Assembly (NCBI GenBank): GCA_005656395.1 | Contig: SRSI01000031.1 | Span: 124,001 to 188,000, forward strand | Reading direction: 5' to 3' | DNA from: Strongyloides papillosus | Lineage: Eukaryota; Nematoda; Chromadorea; Rhabditida; Strongyloididae | Length of the DNA: 64,000 nucleotides | Shown: positions 10,285-18,964 of the stretch, piece by piece | How the letters are laid out: every line of letters starts with the position of its first letter | How positions within the stretch are numbered: position 1 is the first letter of the stretch | Program-made: the position numbers and the translations under genes | Notes under the pieces: generated by a model | Told to the model about the DNA's origin: nothing | The model's input: the letters and a program-made list of their open reading frames with translations, nothing else | Database searches by the model: none

Positions 10285-10458
10285 ATGAATTTCAACATCT
10301 ATTTCTTTGCTGTAATTGCTGTACTCTCATTATCAGTATTTGGAGCAAAATCATGTGACAACAATCTACAAAAAAAAGGTGCAAAAACGACTTTTAAGGA
10401 GACTAGAGCAAGTCATCCAGGTGGAAATACAAATCAGGGAAATAGGAATGGAACTTAA
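10285..10458 (+). CDS. Small secreted peptide, 57 residues
   Basis: The start at 10285 (MNFNIYFFAVIAV...) is preferred over the upstream in-frame codon at 10249, because it places the hydrophobic signal peptide (residues 1-18, ending Val-Phe-Gly) at the N-terminus. The mature part is about 38 residues, polar, with one cysteine and a Gly/Asn-rich tail ending NQGNRNGT. A TATA-like 'ttatataaatt' lies about 65 bases upstream and AATAAA about 30 bases after the stop, so the gene has its own signals. It sits between two relics of the Thr-rich gene family. No homologue recognised; function unknown. Confidence 0.5.
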   Translation: MNFNIYFFAVIAVLSLSVFGAKSCDNNLQKKGAKTTFKETRASHPGGNTNQGNRNGT

Positions 10459-11014
10459 TACTTCATTATTGAATGTTTACTATTCAAATAAATACTTTCA
10501 TTTTTAGTTTTTGTTATTTTATCTTGTTTATAGCTCTATTGATTTATTTTTTTGAGTAATTTAAGGCAAAGTGTTTTCAACAATTAACTTAATTTTCCAA
10601 AGATACTGTACATTTATGAGTTTTTAAGCCTTGAATAAAACAAGCAAAACATTAACTTCTATTGTTACATTAGTAAAGCATAACATTTCCCAAATGAAGT
10701 TTTCATGTAATAAATACATTATATGTAATGCAAATAAAGATAAAAATGAGGATAAAAAATTATTGTTTTAACATATTATTGTGTATTCTGTTAACTATAA
10801 AAACATTTGACAATAATTAAGTATAGAATTGTCTAAGTTTTCAATGATTCAATTAAACAAAAAAAACTAATATCATTGTAAATTGTGTTTATTTTAACAA
10901 TTCTTAGTGAATGAAATTTTCAAATACAAAGTATTGTTGTTTTTTACAATATTTATTACTACGCATTTATTATTTAGTGTATAATATTAAATAATATTAA
11001 GAACATGAAAAAAA

Positions 11015-11140
11015 AAGTAAAAAAAGGTGATACTGAACCATTAAATTTAGTTCAAAATGACTAACCTATCTTAAAAAATAATATTTGGTTGTTGCAAAAC
11101 TTCTGTAATTTTTTTACTGATACTTTAGAACGCTATAGTT
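11015..11140 (+). pseudogene. Relic of the Thr-rich gene (second copy)
   Basis: The stretch 'aaatttagttcaaaatga...cttaaaaaataatattt' followed by 'tttttactgatactttagaa' matches the N-terminal coding part of the decayed gene at about 9160-9250, with stops. Only this segment is recognisable. Confidence 0.45.
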
Positions 11141-12865
11141 TGAATAAGAAATATATCTATCTTACAATATAATTATCTGTTATTATCCACCACTTGTCTC
11201 TATTTAGTAGATTCCTTATCGATTCTAGACGTGGAGAATTTCTTTATCTTATTGAAGAAAGTTTAAAAAAATAATATTTGCTTCATCAACTTTACTGACA
11301 CTTTTACCATCCTATAAGTTATGTAGAGGCGAGAGTAGGTAGTAACTAGATGAAGACACATCTAGTAGAGTATGTTAAGTGTTAGAGAAATTCACAGATT
11401 CTTTCATTCAGATTTTTTCGAGTCTTCAATGTCTCATGTCGTCATATTGAAAGAACAATTTTTTTTTATTAATTTTCGAATTTTGTAATTTTTTTGAAAT
11501 TTTCTTGTTTAATTTTGATAAGGTCAAATATTATAGATCATAAAAAGTAATTTGCGTTTGATAGAATCTCAAAAAATCTTCAATAGAAGTTGAAGCCTAA
11601 GAAATGCATGCCTCATCTTCAAGACCGTTTCTTCATCTCTAAACTTTGAGAAAAATCTTTTTACCATTTTAACATCTACTACACCTCTCCCCAATGCTCC
11701 AAATAAATTTTTAGATGCATCAGTTGTTTTATGTCTTAGTTGAAGATCCTAGAAAATAGAGTGTCAAAAATGACTTCTGACTACATTAATGTTTAGCAAA
11801 TGAAAATGTAGCATGTATAGTATAATAAATTGTAGTTATGCAAATTATAAAGTTAAGATGTGGTACTATCTAATATTTTAAATTTCTATTAATTGCAGTC
11901 ATATTTCTTTGATGATAGAAATTGACATTAAAAAAACGACAGAACTTATATGACAACCTAATATTTAAAGTGATAATGTTTAGAGAAAAATCTATTAAAA
12001 CTTTTAATTATGAAACTTTTTAAGTTGATATTTGTATATTTTAATCAGATCAAGCTTTAACTACATGTATTTTTATTATTCCTTAACAAAAATAAGAATT
12101 TCTTGCTATGGGTCAAACAAATCTCAAATGTGTTTTTATATACCTTAAATGCATATATTAGCATTTGCATTATTTATATAAAAAACAGTGTTTTAGCATT
12201 TAGAAGAGTTTTCCAATGCTAAAATCAAAGTATTTTATCATTTTTTAATGTAAAAGTAAACTTCTTTTTTAATATAAACAAATCATTTAAGGAGTTTTTC
12301 TTTACTTGTTACTTATTAACATATTTAACATAGCCTATAATATGTATTAAAAGAATTTTTGAGTTCTAATAATTTTAAAAATTGGTTTTTAGGATCAAAA
12401 ATATTTTAAAATGATGGTTAATTAACTTTAAATTAAATTACTGAAAATTGTATAGAAACTTTGATATGATATGGATATATTCTTGTAGAGAATATCAAGG
12501 GCTTTCAGAATGTAAAGGTTTCATATAAGGTATTACAGTTAAATTCCAAGATATAAAGCTCTAAAAAAAACCTACATATTTGGAAATTTGAAATTTTTTT
12601 TCAATAATCTACCTCTACATAGTGCAAACTTTATGCTGTAAAGGTTTCATTAACTTTTATTAGCTACAATTAGGTATTCTATGAATTTAGAAAAACGTCG
12701 CTGCGGCAAGGGTCAAAGTATTTGACCGAGGAAATTAATACTAAACAACATAGTTTGCACAATAATAGAAAAATTTTCATATACAAGAATATATGTTAAC
12801 CTATTTGATTTAGAATTTATCATAAAATATATATTATAATATTCATTTAAAAAACAATTTTAATT
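11141..12865. other. AT-rich spacer with one GC-rich hairpin
   Basis: No gene supported. A short GC-richer island at 12698-12731 contains the inverted repeat GGTCAAA-gta-TTTGACC (12711-12727), unusual in this background. It was not recognised as a known small RNA. Confidence 0.4.
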
Positions 12866-12982
12866 TCTTACGCTCATATCCTACTGAATGTACCAGATCC
12901 CGTCCGATCTCTGAAGTGAATCAGTTGCGAGCTATCTCAGTACTTGGATGGGAGGCCTCCTGGGAACCGTTAGTGGCGTAGG
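12866..12982 (+). rRNA. 5S rRNA gene 2
   Basis: About 117 nt, nearly identical to 5S gene 1 with a handful of substitutions (for example GAATGTACCAGATCCC for GAGTGCACCGGATCCC). The terminal helix CTTACGC/GCGTAGG keeps pairing through a G-U. The internal control region AGTACTTGGATGGGAGGCC is present. The upstream 'cctatttgatttagaatttatcat' block is shared with gene 1. Downstream T-runs are weaker than in gene 1. May be functional or a variant copy. Confidence 0.88.
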
Positions 12983-13109
12983 TATTTTTATTTTTATATA
13001 TTTTTTAAATATTATTTTATAAAAATTAAAATAAAATAATACATATTAATAATTTTATTAATATCATTAATTAACACATATAAATATTAAATAAAATGTT
13101 TTAAATTTA

Positions 13110-13200
13110 TTAGAAGCTATTTCTAGCTTCATTCCAAAATTTTGAACGCTAAAGAATTAACTTCAGAATCCAATTTTACCTCAACTGGGTTTTTTAAACC
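13110..13200 (-). ncRNA. Spliced-leader (SL) RNA gene 2
   Basis: The leader starts at 13200 on the minus strand. It differs from SL gene 1 by one extra T (GGTTT then A6 then CCCAGTTGAG) and is followed by GTAAAATTGG. The Sm-like AAAATTTTGG and the terminal hairpin GAAGCTA-GAAA-TAGCTTC (13113-13130) are intact. The intervening stem region carries several substitutions relative to copy 1, while leader, donor, Sm site and hairpin are preserved, as expected for a functional RNA. It is convergent with 5S gene 2 and divergent from the broken 5S copy 3. Confidence 0.83.
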
Positions 13201-13509
13201 AACTGAATTGTTATAATACCAGCCTATATCTTTTTCATTTCATTCGTTTACAACTTCTATGTCAGTTGATACGCAGCAAATGTATGTTTGTTTATGTTTT
13301 TCACTGTTTTCATGAAAATGCCGGAAAAACAACTATTTTATTAATAATAACAAAAGTATTAGAGCTCTTAGACATTAGAATTTAAAATACCTATTTTTAC
13401 ATTTTAATAATGGACGTATCACAATAAAAAAGTTCAACATTAATTTTATACCAGAATTAATAATATTGCAAAAAAAAACAATCCCAGCGTCTTGATTTTA
13501 TTTACTGAA

Positions 13510-13598
13510 AATAAAAATTTCAACTGTAGTTGACAATGTCTTAAATTTTTAGTAATATTAGACATTGTCACCTACAGTTAACAATCTAACTTTGAGTG
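13510..13598. mobile_element. Truncated copy of the split-tRNA element family
   Basis: The right edge reads ...aactttgagtg, the same terminus as the element at 6154-7089 with one change. Internally it has imperfect versions of the GTCACCTA/TAGGTGAC palindromes and the 'tgtcttaaatttttag' segment seen at 6188-6203. The edge abuts 5S sequence directly. The left boundary is unclear and no 5' part of the 5S gene is seen beyond it. Confidence 0.6.
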
Positions 13599-13704
13599 TA
13601 TCCTGCTGAATTTACCGGATCCCGTCCGATCTTTGAAGTGAATTACCTGCGAGCTATCTTAGTACTTGGATAAGAGACATCGTGAGAAACGTTAGTGGTG
13701 TAAC
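13599..13704 (+). pseudogene. 5S rRNA copy 3, 5' end lost to an element
   Basis: Begins at TATCCTGCTGAAT, corresponding to about the twelfth base of an intact 5S, directly after the element terminus at 13598. It continues to the 3' end (GTTAGTGGTGTAAC). It carries many substitutions in otherwise conserved positions (for example GATAAGAGACATCGTGAGAA), so it is decayed and no longer has a terminal helix partner. Confidence 0.8.
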
Positions 13705-14534
13705 TTTTGAATACTTTTATAAATTACAAAATAGCTACTATAATATTCTCCCTTTTATTTGATATGAAAATTTCTAACATTTTACTTTTGTAGAGAAATA
13801 AAGAAAATAAATTTGTTTAAACTATAACTCTCTTTAAGCTAAGCCAATTTATGGATTAACTAATCATTAAATATATTTTTATCTAACTTAACATTGACAA
13901 TAAACGCTATAAATTTAGATTAAAGAAAACAAATTTGCATATAAAAAAGTTATCTTTTAAATTTTATTAAGATATTCTTTGTGTTTAGAATGTGTAATCA
14001 TAAAATTGACTAAATAAAGAGATAAATATCTTAAAATTATAATGGCAAACTTCCTTTTGGTAGAAAAATTTTTAATAATTTATTTAGTCTTACACAATTT
14101 ATGATCAATTTGACTAATATTTTTTCCAAAAGACTAATTTTTTTCAGAAATTTATAGTATTATTCTTACAAGTTTTTTCAGAATTTGTTATAATTAAAAG
14201 TTATATTGCACTTCTTAGAAATCTTATTAGAAAAAACCAAAGAATCTTACAGTTATAGAATAACATAAAACACTAACTAGAATACATTAAATACGTCTCA
14301 CAACTTTATTTGCAAAGAAACTCTCTAAATTTGTTAGTTTAAAAAATATTATTTAACATTATTTAAGGAACACGTTCATTTAAAAAGTCATTCTTTTAAC
14401 AATTTGTAAATAAATAAGTATAGAATATTTCTTCAAATTAAAGTAACAAAAAATAACTATGATTTGTAATTTCCTCCATCTTATGTCGAAAGCAGTGAAT
14501 CATCATTTGAGAAAAACTAATGTACATTCAGAAA
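13705..14534. other. AT-rich spacer before the gene-dense block
   Basis: No gene, RNA or repeat recognised. Confidence 0.5.
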
Positions 14535-14711
14535 TCACTTATTTGAAGACTTCTTAACCAACTCTTCTTTCAACATATCATGTTCTAATTGTAGCTGACG
14601 TTTTCTCTCTTTTAATTTAAAAACAAGTTGATTAAGGCCATCTAAAGTCTCGGCTAATTCGTTCATTTGCCTTTGAGCTTCTTTTTTTGTAATGACATTC
14701 GAGCTGTTCAT
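14535..14711 (-). CDS. 58-residue coiled-coil protein, third gene of an operon-like trio
   Basis: A single open frame of 58 residues: MNSSNVITKKEAQRQMNELA, then a heptad-rich helix (LDGLNQLVFKLKERKRQLQL) and a basic tail. Almost the whole protein is predicted alpha-helical coiled coil. No family was recognised; small coiled-coil adaptor subunits look like this, but that is inference. The start codon lies one base after a TTTTTAAAG acceptor-like sequence, and the gap to the upstream CIR1 stop is only 107 nt. This fits a downstream operon gene whose message is released by trans-splicing. Confidence 0.6.
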   Translation of the reverse strand: MNSSNVITKKEAQRQMNELAETLDGLNQLVFKLKERKRQLQLEHDMLKEELVKKSSNK

Positions 14712-14818
14712 GCTTTAAAAATAGATTAGAAATAACAATATGAAAAAATAAATACAAATGGCTTCAAACCGATAATTGTTTATAATTAAAAACAAAAAAT
14801 TGGATATATACAATTTAT

Positions 14819-15622
14819 TTACACACGTTTTTCTTTTTTATGTTTCCTTTTCTCTTCCTTCCGTCGTTTTTTCTTTTCCTTCTTAGCCTCCTTCTTAAGA
14901 ATTTTTTGAAGTATTTTATATTTATCAGCATCGCTAAAACTAGCATAAAATTTCTGGAAAGCTTCTTCTTTTGCTTTTTCAGCCTCACTTTTGCCAAGGG
15001 CATTTAAGCATTCATCTGTACGTATATTAGATAATATTTTTTGTTTTAATTGCAACCCATGTTCTTCTTTCATTTCAAAAACTAGCTGCCTTTTACTTAC
15101 AGAAGGTTCTTGTTTCGATGAAACTGCTGTATTTGATCTTCCAGCTTTAAATATTTCAGAAGGATTAGTACTGATAAGTTCATCATCTTTTGAAAACATA
15201 GGACACTCACTGTCAGTATTAAGATGTCCCCATTTCTTGCATTTTACACACCTCACATGTCTTACTTCAATACCAAATGGTTGATCTACGATTTGGTCAT
15301 TATTTCGAGCATATGCTTCTCTGGGAGCGTTATACTTTCTTTGCCATTCAAATTTGGGCTCCGGTTTATTTTCCTCTTCTCTTTTATTAATACCTGCTGG
15401 AGCATCATACATGAAACTAAGACCAAGTTTTGCTTTCTCATCTCCAAGCAGAGCTTTGTGTTCAAGAATTTCTTGTTCTTTTTTGTACAATTCGTCCATT
15501 TCCGCTTGTCTTTTTTCTTCCATTTTTTGTTTTTCGAGTGCTTCATACTTCCTTTTTAAATTCCATATAGCAGATGGATGAAAATCCTTCTTGGACATAA
15601 AATTTTGAAATCCCTTTCCCAT
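14819..15622 (-). CDS. CIR1: CIR1 homologue (CBF1-interacting corepressor)
   Basis: 267 residues, one exon. The N-terminus MGKGFQNFMSKKDFHPSAIW matches the Cir_N domain opening of CIR1 (MGK.F.NFM.KKDFHP). The family segments LGLSFMYDAPAG and APREAYARNNDQIVDQPFGI follow, then a zinc-knuckle-like C-x2-C-x4-H-x6-C (CVKCKKWGHLNTDSEC, about residues 124-139). The C-terminus is Lys/Arg-rich (KKEKKKRRKEEKRKHKKEK), consistent with nuclear location. CIR1 proteins act as transcription corepressors and associate with spliceosomal proteins. This copy is shorter than vertebrate CIR1, mainly in the C-terminal Ser/Arg-rich part. The ATG follows a GTTTATTTTAG acceptor by 3 nt and starts 137 nt after the WDR12 stop. 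Confidence 0.92.
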   Translation of the reverse strand: MGKGFQNFMSKKDFHPSAIWNLKRKYEALEKQKMEEKRQAEMDELYKKEQEILEHKALLGDEKAKLGLSFMYDAPAGINKREEENKPEPKFEWQRKYNAPREAYARNNDQIVDQPFGIEVRHVRCVKCKKWGHLNTDSECPMFSKDDELISTNPSEIFKAGRSNTAVSSKQEPSVSKRQLVFEMKEEHGLQLKQKILSNIRTDECLNALGKSEAEKAKEEAFQKFYASFSDADKYKILQKILKKEAKKEKKKRRKEEKRKHKKEKRV

Positions 15623-15759
15623 TTTCTAAAATAAACAAATAAAAGTATTTTAGAAAATTCTTTTAAAAAAAGTATTATCGGAAAAAACCAATTATTAGAA
15701 AGAAATTAAAAAAAACAAACTTTAACAAAAAAACAAAAACAACAAAAAAATGTAATATT

Positions 15760-17045
15760 TTATATTCTAAATGTTTTGACAGTTGCATCAACACTACCAC
15801 TTGCTATAATACCGAAGTCACTCCAATCAACACAAAGAACTCTATCCTCATGACCAAAAAGATCGTACAAATTAACCTTTGGAACACGAACATCCCACAA
15901 TTTAATTGAGTTGTCATAACTAGCTGTTACAAATAGATGGTCCTTTGTATTACACCATTCAACGGCACTAATCCATGATTTGTGAGATTGAAATGAACTC
16001 TTAACCATAGATCCACTATTACATCGTAAATCCCATAATCTAGCAATAGGGTCAACAGAACCGGTGATACATGTTGAATTTGAGGGATGCATAGCAATTG
16101 AAGTAAAACTTTTGTTTGAACCAATCTTCGAGGCAACTGTCGATGTGTTGAGATCCCACAGTATTATAGAATGATCCCATGAAACAGTAGCAACTTGCTT
16201 GTCATTTTCATTATTCCATGAAACTCCAGATATTCCCTCTTTATGACTTTGTAATGTTACAAGTGGTGTTTTTGTAACAGTAGTAAGTTTCTTTTTTTTT
16301 TCTTTGTTATTCTCAACAAAAATATTCTTCGTCAAATCTGTATCCCAAACTTTTAATGTACTATCATAACTTCCAGAAACAATTTTACCATTTTTCATTG
16401 CTACACAGTCAACAGATCTAGTATGACCACGAAGAATGGCTGTTGTTATTAATTGAACTCTTTGATTTTCATCCTTAGTTATTTCATTAAGAGCCAATGT
16501 TTGATCTTGATGTCCTGTTATACAAAGTACTTTATTATTATTTTTGTCGATATTAATATCCATACATTTTATTGGGTCACTCGAAAGTTCTTTCTTAAGT
16601 AAGTTCTGTCCACCATGGTCAAAGATATTTAAAACTCCATCAAAAGTTCCAGAAAGGATATAATTATTTGTAACTTTAACAGCACCAACCCAATCGTTAT
16701 GTGGGATATCTTTATCTGGTCTAGGAGGATTTTGTTTGCCAATGCATTCAAGTTTCAAACACCCTTCAATTGTCTTCCCTGCTTCAGTAAGATAGTTCTC
16801 AACAGTACTTGTAATTATAATATCACCAACAATAAAATCGTAATTGACATCACAATCGTCAACAGCCGCTTGAATAAGAAGATTTAATTTCTCTACGTCA
16901 GATGATATTGGTATATTAAAGGTATCATCTGGAATTTTCAATCTAAATTTAAGAAAATATTAAAAACGATGTTTATTAAAAAAACTTACGAGGGATCTTT
17001 AGAGAAAAATGATACAGCAATATGAGGATTATCTTCAGAATTCAT
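15760..17045 (-). CDS. WDR12: WDR12/Ytm1 homologue, ribosome biogenesis WD40 protein
   Basis: Two exons: 16990-17045 and 15760-16942, with a 47 nt intron (GTAAGT...TTTAG). Joined frame 412 residues. The N-terminal about 95 residues form the NLE domain (MNSEDNPHIAVSFFSKDPSL...), which in Ytm1/WDR12 binds the AAA ATPase Mdn1. WD40 repeats follow: recognisable dipeptide-ending units include VSGSYDSTLKVWD, ATVSWDHSIILWD, ITGSVDPIARLWD, VTASYDNSIKLWD and IASGSVDATVKTF. The product belongs to the PeBoW complex (with PES1 and BOP1) needed for 60S subunit maturation in the nucleolus. Length matches the family (about 420). It heads an operon-like cluster and shares a 202 bp divergent upstream region with ENSA. 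Confidence 0.93.
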
Positions 17046-17247
17046 AGTGTGTTCTTTCTATTTATTTACTACTAATTTCAAAAAAAAATATTTTAAAATG
17101 CAATTTGTTCCTGAAACGAAAAATTTATTGGAAAAAAGAGTCTATGTATGTTTTCTTATCGAACACATGCTTGTTGTTGCTTAGCAATTCCGACAAAATT
17201 TATAATAATTTAACTTACTAAATCTAAAAATTACTAACAATAACAAA
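17046..17247. promoter_or_regulatory. Divergent promoter region between WDR12 and ENSA
   Basis: Only 202 bp separate the start codons of the two divergent genes, so both promoters must lie here. No TATA box or strong motif was picked out. The region is inferred from geometry alone. Confidence 0.45.
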
Positions 17248-17689
17248 ATGGATATCAAATTGGATGAAGAAAAAAAACAAGAGGAATTATTAAAAGCTAA
17301 AAGTGGAGATCTTCCTTCAATTCCAGCTTCTAAATTTTTACAAAAACGTCTAAACCAAAGGGTAGGTGTACATGTCATTTTATTATTATACATTAATATT
17401 TTATAAAAATCTACTATAGAAATTTTTTGATTCTGGGGATTATAATATGAATAAAGAACAAGAAAAGAAAGCACATCCTCGCGTTCATCCATTAAATCAA
17501 AGTTGCAATGAGCCGGTTCCACCGCCATCAAAAGAGTTAGATGCAATTAATGAAGATGGTTTAACAGTACCAACACCAGAAAATGTTCCTCAACGTAAAA
17601 GTTCTATTCTATTTCCCGATGTACACAGTAAGCTATCACCAACCCCACATATCCACCATGAACAGGATGAACTTTTTTCAAAAAATTGA
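17248..17689 (+). CDS. ensa-1: Endosulfine / ARPP19 family PP2A inhibitor
   Basis: Two exons: 17248-17361 and 17420-17689, with a 58 nt intron (GTAGGT...ACTATAG). 127 residues. Residues 39-49 read KFFDSGDYNMN, the invariant endosulfine core; Ser43 in FDSGDY is the site phosphorylated by Greatwall kinase in the family. The preceding LPSIPASKFLQKRL also matches family members. When phosphorylated, ENSA/ARPP19 inhibits PP2A-B55 and permits mitotic entry. The C-terminal part (PTPENVPQRKSSILFP) contains an RKSS site, the sort of basic context used by PKA in vertebrate members. Usual family length is about 110-125. Divergent from WDR12 and convergent with the basigin-like gene. Confidence 0.93.
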
Positions 17690-17815
17690 TTATTGTTTAA
17701 ATCATTTTGTAATAAAATTGATCATTTTTTTATCATTCGTCCTCCTGAGAATTCCTACAAAACATTTAAAGAAATTAGAGATAAAGCGTAATTTATATAA
17801 TTGAAAAATATGACG

Positions 17816-18577
17816 TTAAACATACATTTGACTATTCCTTTTTCTCACTTCAAATATTGCAATAACAATGACTAATACGACTAATGTAATTATTATGATA
17901 ATTAAAGGCAAAATCCAACCGAGTTCTGACTTAACTTTTACGTCTTGCTCCATAATTGTCTTGTACACACGCTCACTTCCATTAACTCTGAATTTGTTTA
18001 TTGCCGTACATATATAAATACCACCTTTATCATGGTGTACATTTTTTAATGTCAAACTACTACCAGTTACATTATATTCCCTATTACGATATGGAATGGG
18101 TACTTCTTTTCTTGTCCATTTAGTTACGGGTTTTGGATGCCCTTTTACTATACAATTTAATGATAAATCCCTACCCTCATAAACATATTGAACTCTAGAT
18201 TCATTAGCATTTATAAGTACTGGACGAGAATATATTTCTAAATAGGCACCTTCTTCTCCTGTACTTGTTTTTAGCAAACATTTCCATTGTGAAGCATCAG
18301 TAACTGTTGGTTTATGAAATGTATATGATGTATTTTGGGACGATATAAGTCGACCATCAACTTTTGAAGTTCCTTTTTTATCATTTGCCTTTATAAAATA
18401 TGATGATATAATTGTTGATGGATGTGAAACACTACACCATATAGTTAATGGTTCTCCTATACCATTGTCAAGTGTTTTCTTTCTATATTTGATTTCTTGG
18501 GGCTTGGAAGTTGTAATTATTGAATGAAGAATAGTGGTTGAATAAGAGATTAAAACAAAGAATATTATTACTAACAT
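17816..18577 (-). CDS. Two-Ig-domain transmembrane protein, basigin/neuroplastin-like
   Basis: 253 residues, one exon. Signal peptide about residues 1-20. First Ig domain with Cys48 and Cys100. Second Ig domain with Cys142, Trp154 and Cys190 in the typical D-x-G-x-Y-x-C context (DKGGIYIC). A single transmembrane helix spans about residues 222-244 (LPLIIIIITLVVLVIVIAIF), then a short cytoplasmic tail EVRKRNSQMYV. A Glu next to the basic tail resembles the basigin family membrane exit (…YEKRRK), whose members chaperone monocarboxylate transporters. That family assignment is probable, not certain. Several N-x-S/T glycosylation sites. Other small two-Ig nematode proteins (ZIG group) are an alternative, but most of those are secreted. 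Confidence 0.7.
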   Translation of the reverse strand: MLVIIFFVLISYSTTILHSIITTSKPQEIKYRKKTLDNGIGEPLTIWCSVSHPSTIISSYFIKANDKKGTSKVDGRLISSQNTSYTFHKPTVTDASQWKCLLKTSTGEEGAYLEIYSRPVLINANESRVQYVYEGRDLSLNCIVKGHPKPVTKWTRKEVPIPYRNREYNVTGSSLTLKNVHHDKGGIYICTAINKFRVNGSERVYKTIMEQDVKVKSELGWILPLIIIIITLVVLVIVIAIFEVRKRNSQMYV

Positions 18578-18964
18578 ACTTTAATAATAAATCTAAAACA
18601 AAAATCTAATAATTTTAAATATTCATATATATATATATACTTTAGCTATAACTTATCCTAGTATTTGAAAGTAAAAATATATGAAAGAAAGTAGATAAGA
18701 CGTTTTATATATCATATATATGTGTGCCTCGATTATACTATGGTACATACATACATGGGGACTAGTATTCTCTGTATATAGAAAAAGACTTATAATTTTT
18801 TCATGGCAAAATTATATATTATTTAAAAATATAAGCTTCATCAACGTAATCATTTTTATAAATAGAAAGAAAGTCAATCAAATTTTTATAATAAATTAAT
18901 ATTAAATAATATACCATTTTGTTATTAAATATTAATTTCTTGCTACTCTAACTTTTTGATGTTA
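18578..18964. other. Intergenic region, AT-rich
   Basis: 387 bp between TDP1 and the basigin-like gene; contains an AT dinucleotide tract (about 18625-18640). No gene. Confidence 0.5.

Noticed and set aside
12698..12731. Possible U4 or U6 snRNA gene
   Set aside because: A GCCGAGG-like piece is missing its flanking conserved stems, and the U6 ACAGAGA box and Sm-type site were not found; kept only as an unexplained hairpin.
14991..15581. Plus-strand open frames of 75-111 residues
   Set aside because: Antisense shadows of the CIR1 homologue.
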